From NCBI RefSeq assembly GCF_030817535.1, contig NZ_JAUSZL010000002.1, positions 186,001-250,000 on the forward strand: a stretch of DNA of 64,000 nt. The letters are read 5' to 3'. Below are positions 51,123 through 59,991 of the stretch, piece after piece. The notes below the pieces were generated by a model. That model worked only from the letters and a program-made list of their open reading frames with translations, was not told the origin of the DNA and did not search any database. Source of the DNA: Streptomyces sp. V3I8. GTDB lineage: Bacteria > Actinomycetota > Actinomycetes > Streptomycetales > Streptomycetaceae. The first letter of the stretch is position 1. Every line of letters begins with the position of its first letter. The position numbers and the translations under genes are program-made.

Positions 51123-53483
51123 ATGCGCAGCACTCCGGTCCCCCGCCCCCGGGCAGCCTGGCTGAGACGGCGGGCACGACGCGTCACCACCACGCTCGCC
51201 ACGCTCGCGCTGGTGTGCACGGCCGCGCTGACGGCCACGGGCGCCCAGGCCGCACCGGCCGCATGGACCCCCAAGCCCTCCCCCATGACCACCCCGTGGA
51301 CGAACCAGGTCCCGGTCGACAAGCCGCTGCCGGAGTACCCGCGCCCGCAGCTCACCCGTCCCGACTGGGCCAATCTCAACGGCATCTGGGACTTCGCGGT
51401 CACCGGGGCGGACGCGGGTCAGCCGTCCTCGTTCTCCGACCAGATCCGGGTGCCCTTCGTCGCCGAGTCCGCGCTCTCCGGCATCCAGCGCAGGATCACC
51501 CAGAACGACAAGCTCTGGTACAAGCGCACCTTCACGGTCCCCGCGGGCTGGAACGGCCGCCACGTCCAGCTCAACTTCGGTGCCAGCGACTGGCGTACGA
51601 CGGTCTGGGTCAACGGCACGCAGGCCGGCGGCACGCACAGCGGGGGCTACGACTCCTTCTCGTACGACATCACGAGCCTGCTCAACGGCGGCACCAACAC
51701 GGTCGTGGTGTCGGTCTGGGACCCGACCCAGACGGGCGGCCAGGCGGTCGGCAAGCAGCGCATCAGCGACGTGACCCCGCATCCGGGGGGCGGCATCTTC
51801 TACACCGCGGCCTCCGGCATCTGGCAGACGGTGTGGCTGGAGCCGACGGCCGCGGCGCACATCACGCGGCTGGACATGGTGCCCGACCTCACGAACAACA
51901 CCCTGAAGGTCACCGTGAGGGGTGACGGCGTCTCGGGGCAGAGCGCCAGGGTGACCGTGTCCACCGGCTCGACCACGGTGGGCAGTGCGACCGGCGCGGT
52001 CGGCGCCACGTTCACGGTGCCCGTCCCGAACCCGCGTCTGTGGACGCCCGAGGACCCGTTCCTGTACGACGTGAAGGCGGACCTGCTCTCCGGTTCGGCG
52101 ACGGTCGACTCCGTGGGCGGCTACACCGGGATGCGCTCCGTGGGGACCGCGCGGGTCGACGGCGTCCTGCGCCCCGTCCTCAACGGGAAGTTCGTCTTCC
52201 AGACCGGCACCCTCGACCAGGGCTACTGGCCGGACGGCATCTACACCGCGCCGACCGACGACGCCCTCAAGTACGACCTGCAGAAACACAAGGACCTCGG
52301 CTTCAACATGGTGCGCAAGCACATCAAGGTCGAGCCGCAGCGGTGGTTCTACTGGGCGGACAGGCTGGGGCTGCTGGTCTGGCAGGACATGCCCGCGATG
52401 GACACCCGCACGCCGGACGGCGCCGCCCGGACGCAGTGGGAGGCCGAGTACGACCGCATCATCGACCAGCACCGCAGCTCACCGTCCGTGGTGATGTGGG
52501 TCGACCAGAACGAGGGCTGGGGGCAGTACGACCAGGCCCGTATCGCCGATCACGTGAAGGCGTACGACCCCTCGCGGCTGGTGAACAACATGAGCGGCAT
52601 CAACTGCTGCGGCGCCGTCGACGGCGGGAACGGCGACGTCCTCGACCATCACGTCTACGTGGGACCCGGCACCACCGTGCCCAGCGCGACCCGCGCCGCC
52701 GTCCTCGGCGAGTACGGCGGACTGGGGTTCAAGGTCGCCGGTCACGAGTGGTATCCGGGCGGTGGCTTCAGTTACGAGGACCAGGCCGACCAGGGCCGTC
52801 TCAACAACCGACTGGTCGGACTCATCGACGCCCTGCGCGAGTTGCGCCTGCCGGCCGGTCTCTCCGCCTCCGTCTACACGGAGATCACCGATGTGGAGAA
52901 CGAGGCGAACGGGCTCCTCACCTACGACCGGCAGGTCGTCAAGGTGGACGCGGCGCGGGTCCAGGCCGCCAACCGCGCCCTCATCGACACCTCCCGGGCG
53001 CCGGTCACGCCCGTCACCCTGCCCACCGGCCAGTACAGGTCCCTGCGGGTGACCACGCCGGGTTACACGAACCGCTATCTGCGCCACCGGGACGGGGCCG
53101 CGTACACCGACGTGGTCGACGCGAACAGTGACGGCCTGCTCAAGAACGACGCCACCTGGAAGGTCGTACCGGGCCTCGCCAACGGTGCCTGCTACTCCTT
53201 CGAGTCACGCAACTACCCCGGCCAGTACCTGCGTCACCGTGAGTACCGCGTGTACAAGGAGTCGGGCAGCGGGGCCGTGTTCCAGGCCGACGCGACCTTC
53301 TGCGCCGTGCGCGGCGCGGGCGGCGGGGTCCGGCTGTCCGCGTCGAACTTCCCCGAGCAGTACCTGCGCCACTACAACGCCGAGTTGTGGCTGGCCACTC
53401 CGGGCGGTGCCCACGCCTGGGACAACCCGGCCTCGTTCACCGAGGACACCACCTGGGCCGTCGAAGCGCCCTGGGCCCCCTGA
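51123..53483 (+). CDS. Secreted GH2 beta-galactosidase-like enzyme with AbfB/CBM42 module
   Basis: 786 residues. A Tat/Sec-like signal with RRRARR and a hydrophobic core ends at AQAAP, near residue 43. A GH2 sugar-binding domain and immunoglobulin-like domain lead to the barrel, with acid/base E464 in WVDQNEGWG and nucleophile E530 in LGEYGGLG. Residues ~640-780 are an AbfB domain with repeated RYLRHRDGAAYT, QYLRHREYRVY and QYLRHYNAELW, which typically bind arabinofuranose side chains (CBM42). AAGGAG lies upstream of ATG 51123. It probably attacks arabinosylated plant polysaccharides outside the cell; the bond cleaved is inference. Confidence 0.93.
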   Translation: MRSTPVPRPRAAWLRRRARRVTTTLATLALVCTAALTATGAQAAPAAWTPKPSPMTTPWTNQVPVDKPLPEYPRPQLTRPDWANLNGIWDFAVTGADAGQPSSFSDQIRVPFVAESALSGIQRRITQNDKLWYKRTFTVPAGWNGRHVQLNFGASDWRTTVWVNGTQAGGTHSGGYDSFSYDITSLLNGGTNTVVVSVWDPTQTGGQAVGKQRISDVTPHPGGGIFYTAASGIWQTVWLEPTAAAHITRLDMVPDLTNNTLKVTVRGDGVSGQSARVTVSTGSTTVGSATGAVGATFTVPVPNPRLWTPEDPFLYDVKADLLSGSATVDSVGGYTGMRSVGTARVDGVLRPVLNGKFVFQTGTLDQGYWPDGIYTAPTDDALKYDLQKHKDLGFNMVRKHIKVEPQRWFYWADRLGLLVWQDMPAMDTRTPDGAARTQWEAEYDRIIDQHRSSPSVVMWVDQNEGWGQYDQARIADHVKAYDPSRLVNNMSGINCCGAVDGGNGDVLDHHVYVGPGTTVPSATRAAVLGEYGGLGFKVAGHEWYPGGGFSYEDQADQGRLNNRLVGLIDALRELRLPAGLSASVYTEITDVENEANGLLTYDRQVVKVDAARVQAANRALIDTSRAPVTPVTLPTGQYRSLRVTTPGYTNRYLRHRDGAAYTDVVDANSDGLLKNDATWKVVPGLANGACYSFESRNYPGQYLRHREYRVYKESGSGAVFQADATFCAVRGAGGGVRLSASNFPEQYLRHYNAELWLATPGGAHAWDNPASFTEDTTWAVEAPWAP

Positions 53484-53490
53484 GCGTGCG

Positions 53491-53525
53491 GGGGGGGGCG
53501 GCGCCCTTCGGGGCCGCCGTCCCCC
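53491..53525. terminator. Convergent terminator hairpin after the GH2 gene
   Basis: A G-run and GGCGGCGCCC face GGGCCGCC and a C-run across a TTC loop, with one or two mismatches. It sits between the convergent GH2 and GH16-like genes. Confidence 0.65.
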
Positions 53526-53550
53526 GCTCTCCCCTCCTCACGGTGGCCCT

Positions 53551-54225
53551 TCAGTGCGCAGCGGCGTCACCACCTGCCGGACGGCGTACGAGCAGGTGCT
53601 CCACGGTGTACGACATCTCCTCGGTCCGCGGGTCGGGCGGCGGGTGGTAGCGCCCGGCGCAGACCGAGAGGTTGACGATGAGATAGGCGTGCCAGTTCGG
53701 GCCGACGCCACGTCCGTCGGCGAAGGTCTCCACCCCGTTCACCCACCAGACGACGGAGTGGGCGCCGAACTCCACCCGCAGATCGACGTGTCCGCCGGGA
53801 CGGACGGTTTCGTCACGGTGGTAGAGGTGCCCGCCTCGCACGTGGTTGGAGAGCTCCAGCAGGTCCGGATGTTCGGGGTGGTACTCGAACACGTCGATCT
53901 CCTGGCCACCGTCCCGCCAGGTCCACACCGCCGGCCAGGCCCCCACTTCGGTGGGCAGGCGCACCCGGGTCTCCAGGACGTCCCCCGCGCGTACGACGAA
54001 GTCTTCCTCGCTCCCCTCGGTGGTCAGCAGGCCCGTGTTCCACAGACCGTCCGGCCGCCGGGTGGCGCGGAAGGTTCCGGTGCGGGAGTAGGCCGGGTCG
54101 GACACCAGGTGGTCGAGCTTGTCGTCGAACGGATTGACCGGACCGCCCTCGGGATAGGCCCATGAGCGGCCGGCCACCCACTGGCTGCACGAACCGAAAT
54201 CGGCCGTGAAGACGATGTCGGACAC
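53551..54225 (-). CDS. GH16-like glycoside hydrolase
   Basis: 224 residues from GTG 54225. The catalytic GH16 motif is visible as EIDVFEYHPE, with the E-x-D-x2-E residues in place, and the fold flanks (FTADFGSC, WPAVWTWRDGG, WHAYLIVNLSV) are consistent with a laminarinase-like enzyme. No signal peptide is seen, which is odd for this family. GAGGAG nine bases upstream of the GTG supports the start. It is convergent with GH2 and may work with it on beta-glucans; a cytosolic or leaderless role is possible. Confidence 0.87.
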   Translation of the reverse strand: MSDIVFTADFGSCSQWVAGRSWAYPEGGPVNPFDDKLDHLVSDPAYSRTGTFRATRRPDGLWNTGLLTTEGSEEDFVVRAGDVLETRVRLPTEVGAWPAVWTWRDGGQEIDVFEYHPEHPDLLELSNHVRGGHLYHRDETVRPGGHVDLRVEFGAHSVVWWVNGVETFADGRGVGPNWHAYLIVNLSVCAGRYHPPPDPRTEEMSYTVEHLLVRRPAGGDAAAH

Positions 54226-54449
54226 AGGCCGGCTCCTCGCTGTTCGACGGAGGTGCACGTCCGCGGACGGCGGAGGCGACGATCTCACGCTCCGTTACTC
54301 CCCGGCGGGCCGCCGCTCAAGCATCGGCCGGCCGCGCGGCGCCGGAAACAACCCGAAGGAGTGAGCCCAGGTCACCGGTGGCTCCCGGCGGAGAAGAACG
54401 CACAGCTGGATGCGCGGAAAGAGTCCGAAGGTGCGGGGTCGAACGGTGG

Positions 54450-54905
54450 TCAGCGGGCGTGGGCGGCCGCGGCGCGCGCCGCCGTCGTCCTGCGCAGCAC
54501 GTCGGCGAGCGTGATCTCCCGCAGGGACCCGCACAGGGCCTCGGTCGCCTGCCGGTAGACGTCCGACAACGCGCACTCGATACCGGCGCCGACGTCGCAC
54601 TCCAGGTCGGGGGTCGAGGCGGGCATCCCGAAGACCGGCTCGTCGGGCAGCGCCCGGTAGACGTCCAGGAGGGTGATGTCCGCCGCCGGGCGCGCCAGGT
54701 TCCATCCACCGCCCCGGCCGTGGGTGACCGTCACCAGCGCGCCGTCCTTCAACTGTCCCAGACAGCGCCGGATGACCACCGGATTCGTCTGCACGCTCGT
54801 CGCGATGCGCTGTGACGTCGCGACCTCCTTGCCGGTCCCCCGGCGGTCGTACGCCAGCCAGGTCAGGATGTGCACGGCCAGACTCATACGGCTGTTGGCA
54901 CTCAT
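54450..54905 (-). CDS. Rrf2-family transcription regulator
   Basis: 151 residues from ATG 54905 (GGGAGGAG upstream). Winged HTH with MSLAVHILTWLAYDR, ATSQRIATSVQTNPVVIRRCLGQLKDGALV and the HGRGGGWNLARPAADITLLDVYRAL block characteristic of Rrf2 proteins. Two Cys (LECDVGAGIEC) occur where NsrR/IscR-type members carry iron-sulfur ligands, but only two are visible, so cluster binding is uncertain. Its target is unknown; the KAS III cassette lies upstream on the same strand but is separated by more than 200 bases. Confidence 0.93.
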   Translation of the reverse strand: MSANSRMSLAVHILTWLAYDRRGTGKEVATSQRIATSVQTNPVVIRRCLGQLKDGALVTVTHGRGGGWNLARPAADITLLDVYRALPDEPVFGMPASTPDLECDVGAGIECALSDVYRQATEALCGSLREITLADVLRRTTAARAAAAHAR

Positions 54906-55113
54906 GGCGCACTCCTCCCGACTTTTTTCCCGAAAGCGGCGGTGACTTCTCCCGGAAGGCCGCACCCGGAAGTCCAACCGTAAGTGTTTCCACGGGACTT
55001 GGCGGTCTCTCTCCGGTTACGGTCCGTTCGCATTCGGCACGGAGCGGGAGGACGACGGCGTTCCGCCCCGCCCCGCCGAATCCCGGAGCACGTGCAAACG
55101 ACCCGGTTGCTTT

Positions 55114-56097
55114 TCAGCGGGCTCCCGGGACACTCCGTCCGAAATATTCCGGCGCGGTCGCGTAGGGAAGGTCGTCGAGCGGCAGGTCGGTGAGGAAGCG
55201 CAGGACCAGGTCGGCGTATTCGGCTTCCCGTTCGAGATGCACCATGTGGTCGGCGTCATGGACGAGGAGGAACGTCGAATGCGCGATGGCGGCCGCCACG
55301 GCACGGTTCTCGTCCGGCGTGCTGACGTCGTCGTGCTCGCCGGTGAACACCAGTGCGCGCACGGCGTCGACGGCCGCGGACGGCAGCAGGTCCGCGGCAC
55401 GCAGCCGCTGGTGGCAGACCGCGTGGCGGCGGGCCTCGGCCGGAGTGATCCGGGCGAACTGCCGGTGCAGCATCCGGGCCACGGCGGGACCCTGCGCGAC
55501 CCGGTCCCCGGCGCCGGTGTTCAGCAGCGCGGCGACGGCGTGGGCCGCGATCTCGTGCGAACCGGAGTCCGACACACTCCCGTCGGCGTCGTCCGCGAGT
55601 GCGGCACGGGCACTCCACACCTGTTCGCAGTCGGACACCAGGCGCGGGTTCATCCGGTGCGTGGCGCCGGCCAGCACGAGCCGCGCGATCGTCGCCGGGC
55701 GGCTCAGGGCGGCGCGGTAGGCGATCGGTGCGCCGTACGAGGCCCCCAGCAGATTGATCCGGTCGTACCCGAGCCGGTCGGCGACGGCCAGGGCGGCTTC
55801 GGCCAGCGCGTCGAAACCCTGCTCGACGGGCAGGTCGTCGGCGGTCCCGACACCGGGGAGGTCGACGAACACCAGGGGCATGTGGGCGCTGAGCCTGCGC
55901 TCCAGCCGGGGCCATGCGTACATGTCCTGCAGCGCGCCGCCGAGCAGCAGCAGGGGTTCGGTGGCCGGCGGCCGGTCCGAGGTGATGACACGGCAGGTGT
56001 AGCGCAGACCGCGCCATCGCAGGGGGACGAGTTCCTCCCTGGTCCGCTCGGGCACGTTCCATTCGGGCGGCTTCCACGCGGCGCGGGTGGTCGGCAT
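55114..56097 (-). CDS. Alpha/beta hydrolase of the KAS III/ACP cassette
   Basis: 327 residues. The nucleophile is Ser120 in LLGASYGAPIAYR, with an Asp in TGEHDDVSTP and a His in HDADHMVHLERE. The ATG at 56097 overlaps the stop of the acyl carrier protein gene (TGATG). It could release an acyl product from the carrier or cleave a lactone. Because it is last in the three-gene set its most likely job is a thioesterase/hydrolase, but no family-specific motif proves it. Confidence 0.92.
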   Translation of the reverse strand: MPTTRAAWKPPEWNVPERTREELVPLRWRGLRYTCRVITSDRPPATEPLLLLGGALQDMYAWPRLERRLSAHMPLVFVDLPGVGTADDLPVEQGFDALAEAALAVADRLGYDRINLLGASYGAPIAYRAALSRPATIARLVLAGATHRMNPRLVSDCEQVWSARAALADDADGSVSDSGSHEIAAHAVAALLNTGAGDRVAQGPAVARMLHRQFARITPAEARRHAVCHQRLRAADLLPSAAVDAVRALVFTGEHDDVSTPDENRAVAAAIAHSTFLLVHDADHMVHLEREAEYADLVLRFLTDLPLDDLPYATAPEYFGRSVPGAR

Positions 56098-56339
56098 CAC
56101 CGGCTCCCGGCGGCTCGGCTCGCGATGAGGTCGGCCAGGGCTGTGACGGTGGGGGCGCACGAGAGTTCGTCCTCGGTGAGGAACAGGCCCATGCGGTCCT
56201 CCAGTTGCATGGACAGCACGGTCACGGCCATGGAGTCGATACCCGCGTCGGCCAGGGTCGCGTCGGCGGTGATGGGCGTGGGGGGCAGCCCGGCCTGTGT
56301 GGTGAGGATGCCTTTGAGTTCTTCGAGCACGTGCTTCAT
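56097..56339 (-). CDS. Acyl/peptidyl carrier protein
   Basis: 80 residues with the phosphopantetheine site S36 in DAGIDSMAVT. Small, acidic and helical, as in stand-alone ACPs. AAGGAA lies very close upstream of ATG 56339. The gene is 28 bases downstream of KAS III, and its stop overlaps the hydrolase start. Confidence 0.92.
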   Translation of the reverse strand: MKHVLEELKGILTTQAGLPPTPITADATLADAGIDSMAVTVLSMQLEDRMGLFLTEDELSCAPTVTALADLIASRAAGSR

Positions 56340-56367
56340 TTCCTTACGCTCCCGGCCTGATGGATCC

Positions 56368-57408
56368 CTACAACTGCGCGGTGACGCCCGGAGGCCACAC
56401 GAACGTGGTGGCGGCCCAGGCGAGCCCGCTGCCGAAAGCGACAACGAGCACGCGGTGCCCAGGTTTCAGCAGACCTTCGTCCGCGGCGTGGGCGAGCAGC
56501 AGCGGGACGGAGGCCGCGGCGGTGTTGCCGACGGCGGCGATGTTGGAGGGCGTGCGCTCGGGCGGGATGCCGAGCGCGTCGGCGACGGAGGCGGCGATAC
56601 GCCCGTTGGCCTGGTGGACGATCAGGCGGTCGACCTCGTCGAGTGTCCATCCCGCGGCCGCGGCCGCGTCCCGGGCGGCCTGGCTCATGCGGCGCACGGC
56701 GTGCCGGAACACCTCGTTACCGCGCATGTGAACGAAGAAGTCACTCGCGGGCGCGGTGTCCCGCCGGTGGCGCTCGCGGGCCCCGCCCGCGGGGATGACG
56801 ATGGCGTCCGCGAGCGAGCCGTCGCTGCCGCAGACGAAGGGTCCGAGGCGGCCTTCCTGCCCCTCGGCCCCGGCCTCCAGGACCATGGCTCCCGCGCCGT
56901 CACCGAAAAGAGGCGCCGTCGCACGGTCGTCCGGGTCGATGATGGCCGACATCGTCTCCGCGCCCACGACCAGGACCCGCCGGGCGCTGCCCGCGCTGAT
57001 GAGACCGGCGGCCACGGCCGACGCGTACACGAAGCCCGCGCACCCCGCGGTGACGTCGAAGGCGATCACGTCGCGCAGTCCGAGGCGGTGGGCGACCGCG
57101 GGAGCGGTGGCCGGGCAGTGGTGGTCCGGGGTGGTCGTGGCCAGGACCAGGGCGTCGACGTCCGGCACACCCGCCGATCGCATCGCCCGCCGGGCGGCCT
57201 CCAGCGCGAGATCCCCCGTGGACACCGCCGTGTCCGCGCGGCGACGCTCCTGGATGCCGATTCTCTCCCGGATCCACGCGTCGCTGCTGTCCAGCCGGGC
57301 GCACAGCTCGTCGTTGGTCACCCGACGGGGCGGGAGATACGAACCCACACCGGTCACCACGGCGGCCGGTCCCGACGTCTCCTGGAGGTCCGCGCTCGAA
57401 ACGTTCAT
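56368..57408 (-). CDS. 3-Oxoacyl-ACP synthase III-like ketosynthase
   Basis: 346 residues, thiolase fold. The catalytic triad is C123 in VTAGCAGF, H265 in IVHQANGRI and N295 in AVGNTAAASVP, all intact. Start ATG 57408, with a hyphenated palindrome CAAG-CGTA-CTTG at 57414-57425 right upstream. KAS III proteins condense an acyl-CoA with malonyl-ACP or esterify/transfer acyl groups in specialised pathways; clustering with one ACP and a hydrolase suggests a small dedicated acyl-chain pathway and not the housekeeping fabH. Confidence 0.93.
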   Translation of the reverse strand: MNVSSADLQETSGPAAVVTGVGSYLPPRRVTNDELCARLDSSDAWIRERIGIQERRRADTAVSTGDLALEAARRAMRSAGVPDVDALVLATTTPDHHCPATAPAVAHRLGLRDVIAFDVTAGCAGFVYASAVAAGLISAGSARRVLVVGAETMSAIIDPDDRATAPLFGDGAGAMVLEAGAEGQEGRLGPFVCGSDGSLADAIVIPAGGARERHRRDTAPASDFFVHMRGNEVFRHAVRRMSQAARDAAAAAGWTLDEVDRLIVHQANGRIAASVADALGIPPERTPSNIAAVGNTAAASVPLLLAHAADEGLLKPGHRVLVVAFGSGLAWAATTFVWPPGVTAQL

Positions 57409-57626
57409 TCACCAAGCGTACTTGAGTGAAACCGGAGAGTTACCGGTGCGCCCGTGATCCCGTGGGCCGGGAGCGCGGCGGAACACCCGGCGGGAGACCG
57501 GGCGAGCGACCCGGGAGGAGAACAAACCGTCATGGATGGGTTCATATAGGCTGCGCAGGCTGCCTTTTGTAGTCTTGTCCCCCAGCCTTGTCCCTCAGCC
57601 TTGCCCCTGCCCAGGAGAGCCGCCCC

Positions 57627-58832
57627 GTGACCGTAGTGACCACTCAGCCCGAACCGGCCGTCCCGTCCGCCGACCAGGTGCCCGGCCAGTCGACCGCGGA
57701 AACGGGGGAGTTCTGGGTCGAGCCGGCGACGTCCGCGGGAGAGACGCCGACGGACCATGCGCAGGACGATGCCCACGATGCGCACGCCGAGGTTCCGGCG
57801 GACGAGCGTGCGGATGACGCGATCGGTGACGCCATCGGTGACGTGCACGCCGATGTCGCCCGGGACGCCGCCGACTTCGGGGCGTACGTGCGGGCCGGCG
57901 GCTGGGCGTTCGCGCTGAAGGTGGCACGCAGCGTGCGGCCCGGGGGTGAGCTCGCGGGAGAGACGGCGAAGGTCTCGGCGAAGGGCTTCGCCGAGCTGGC
58001 CGGGTGCTCGCCCGAGCGGGTCATGCGCTACTACAAGGCGTGGGACAAGGCGGCCGACGACGGTCTCGTCCCGTACTTCGAGGCGCTGGCCCCGGGCCAG
58101 GAGGTGGAGCTGCCGGACTCCGACCTCTGGCACTCCTACTACGTCTCCCGTTCCAGCGCCGCCTCCGAGCGCGGTACGGCGATCACCGCGGCGGCCGAGG
58201 CCGAGGGCATCCGGCCGACCAAGGCCCTGGAGGTCGCCGAGAACCCCACCGCGCTGCGGGCCGCGATCCTGGCCGACCCCTCCACCGCGCAGGCGGCGAG
58301 GGCCGCGCTCCTCGACCGGCTCCAGGAGGACCCGGCGCTGCAGACGGAACTGGCCCGTGACATCGCCCGTACCGACGACCTGAAGAAGGCGGTCGCGACC
58401 GAGACGCAGGCGGCGAGCCGCATCGGTTACGTCCGTCAGATCGTGGAGAACGGCCAGGTCAAGACCCCGGCCGGGCAGACCATCGACGCTCCCGCCGAGC
58501 TGCGCGCCGAGGCCGAGCGCCATCTCTCCCTCATCGACGAGCTGGACGCGAACGAGGACACCAGCGAGTGGGCCTCCGAGGCGTACGACTCCGTGAAGGA
58601 CATCGTCGCGCAGACCATCCAGGCCGACCCCGAACTCCGCCTGCAGGAACGCCGCACGAAGTTCTACAGCAGCCTGACGAAGGCGACCAAGGTCTTCGAG
58701 GAACTGACCTTCGACGACGTCGACGACCTCGACACCATCTACGAGGACGACATGCTGCAGCGCCTGGAGGAACTCCAGGAGGCCATCAGCACGTGCATCA
58801 CCGCCCTGCGCAAGGCGGCACCGGGCGAGTGA
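57627..58832 (+). CDS. Conserved acidic protein with HTH-like segment (unknown function)
   Basis: 401 residues from GTG 57627 with AGGAGAG seven bases upstream. I do not recognise a named family. Residues 1-100 are an acidic, Asp/Ala/Glu-rich, probably disordered leader with a short GDAIGDVH repeat. Residues ~105-200 contain FAELAGCSPERVMRYYKAWDKAADDGLVP, which looks like an HTH, followed by LWHSYYVSRSSAASERGTA. The remainder is helical with EDDMLQRLEELQEAISTCITALRKA at the end. It is probably a chromosome- or plasmid-borne DNA-associated protein; that is inference. The upstream 218 bases hold TTGT-rich short repeats. Confidence 0.8.
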   Translation: MTVVTTQPEPAVPSADQVPGQSTAETGEFWVEPATSAGETPTDHAQDDAHDAHAEVPADERADDAIGDAIGDVHADVARDAADFGAYVRAGGWAFALKVARSVRPGGELAGETAKVSAKGFAELAGCSPERVMRYYKAWDKAADDGLVPYFEALAPGQEVELPDSDLWHSYYVSRSSAASERGTAITAAAEAEGIRPTKALEVAENPTALRAAILADPSTAQAARAALLDRLQEDPALQTELARDIARTDDLKKAVATETQAASRIGYVRQIVENGQVKTPAGQTIDAPAELRAEAERHLSLIDELDANEDTSEWASEAYDSVKDIVAQTIQADPELRLQERRTKFYSSLTKATKVFEELTFDDVDDLDTIYEDDMLQRLEELQEAISTCITALRKAAPGE

Positions 58833-58902
58833 GCGCGAGCGCGCGGCCCCTGCGGACCACCGGGGCGAGCCGCGCGCCGTGGCGGCCCACCGGTTCGCGC
58901 GC

Positions 58903-59670
58903 TCACCCGGCGGCGTTCGTGACGCCTTCCCTCCCGGCCTCGGGGAGCGTTATCCGGCGGTGGGCGTCCTCGACCAGGTTCCGTATCGACATGCGGAAGA
59001 CCTCGGCCTGGTGGTCGCCGAGGAACGCGGTGTGCCCGAACACCTCCAGGACCACCATGCCGTGCATGTGCCCCCAGGCGCTCATGAGAAGAGCGGTCGC
59101 GGCCGGCGGCAGCTTCCGCCGGCCGGTGGGCGGCAACCGGTCCAGGTACTCCACGAACGACGGCGAGAGGTCAGGGGTGCTGGCCGCGGCCAGTTGGAGT
59201 TCGGTGAACCCGCCGAACAGCTCCTGCTCGAAGAGCGCGGACATCCGGCGCGTCGCCTGCGTCGTCGGACCCTCGGCGGGGGCCGCGTAGTAGCGCAGCG
59301 GTGTGCCGTAGAGGAGTTGGAACCGCTCGGGGTTGGCGATGGCCCATCGGCGGTATCCCTCTGCCGCGATGATCACGCGCTCCACGGGCGAGTCGTCCTC
59401 GGCGGTCTCGATGGCGGTCCGTACGGCCTCGGCCAGCGCGTCGTACGCCTTGGCGATGAGGGCGGTGACGAGGTCGTCCCGGCTCGGGAAGTAGTGGTAC
59501 AGCGCCTGCACGGTCATCCCCAGGCTCCGGGCGACCGCGCGCAGGGACAGGGCCGCCGGCCCGTCCTCGGCGATCTGGCGCTCGGCGGCCTCCAGGATCT
59601 CCCGCACGGCGGCGGCGCGCCGCCGCTCGCGCAGGGTGAACGGGGCGGTTGCTTCTCGGTCGACGGTCAT
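58903..59670 (-). CDS. TetR-family regulator of the divergent MMPL exporter
   Basis: 255 residues. HTH: LSLRAVARSLGMTVQALYHYFPSRDDLVTALIAKAY; the large ligand domain with RFQLLYGTPLRYYAAPAEGP is the type often linked to drug exporters (TetR_C_13/WHG). ATG 59670 is the start. A GTGTCA-N8-TGACAC inverted repeat lies 50 bases upstream, between it and the divergent MMPL gene, so it is expected to repress both. Confidence 0.93.
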   Translation of the reverse strand: MTVDREATAPFTLRERRRAAAVREILEAAERQIAEDGPAALSLRAVARSLGMTVQALYHYFPSRDDLVTALIAKAYDALAEAVRTAIETAEDDSPVERVIIAAEGYRRWAIANPERFQLLYGTPLRYYAAPAEGPTTQATRRMSALFEQELFGGFTELQLAAASTPDLSPSFVEYLDRLPPTGRRKLPPAATALLMSAWGHMHGMVVLEVFGHTAFLGDHQAEVFRMSIRNLVEDAHRRITLPEAGREGVTNAAG

Positions 59671-59991
59671 GCCACGACCGTACGTCGGCAACCGGGCGCG
59701 CACAGCCCGATGTCGAACGGTGTCAAGTAAATCTGACACTGCCAAATCTTCCGTCGTCTCACTAACGTCGGCACGGCGACGACATGCGTGTCATCTCTCG
59801 CGAAGGCCTCTCGCACGGGGCCCGCGACGGCATTTCGCCTCGGCATCGCAATGGCCTCACGACGGCCTCACAACGGTCTCCCGTTCCGGCGTCCGCCGGG
59901 ATCAAGTACCGCTGTGGGCCGTTGTGTCGGCCTCGCGACAGCGCCGTACGCATCGCGTCGCTTTCATGTTGGGACTCAAAGGAGACTGTCC
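59671..59991. promoter_or_regulatory. Divergent control region of the TetR and MMPL genes
   Basis: A 321-base gap. It contains the operator at 59720-59739, an AT-richer patch near 59720-59765 and a long MMPL leader of about 220 bases without a supported gene. An in-frame ATG upstream of 59992 has no good ribosome binding site. Confidence 0.5.
59720..59739. promoter_or_regulatory. TetR operator of the MMPL exporter
   Basis: GTGTCA-AGTAAATC-TGACAC, a 6-base perfect inverted repeat with an 8-base AT-rich spacer, between the TetR and MMPL genes. Confidence 0.8.
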
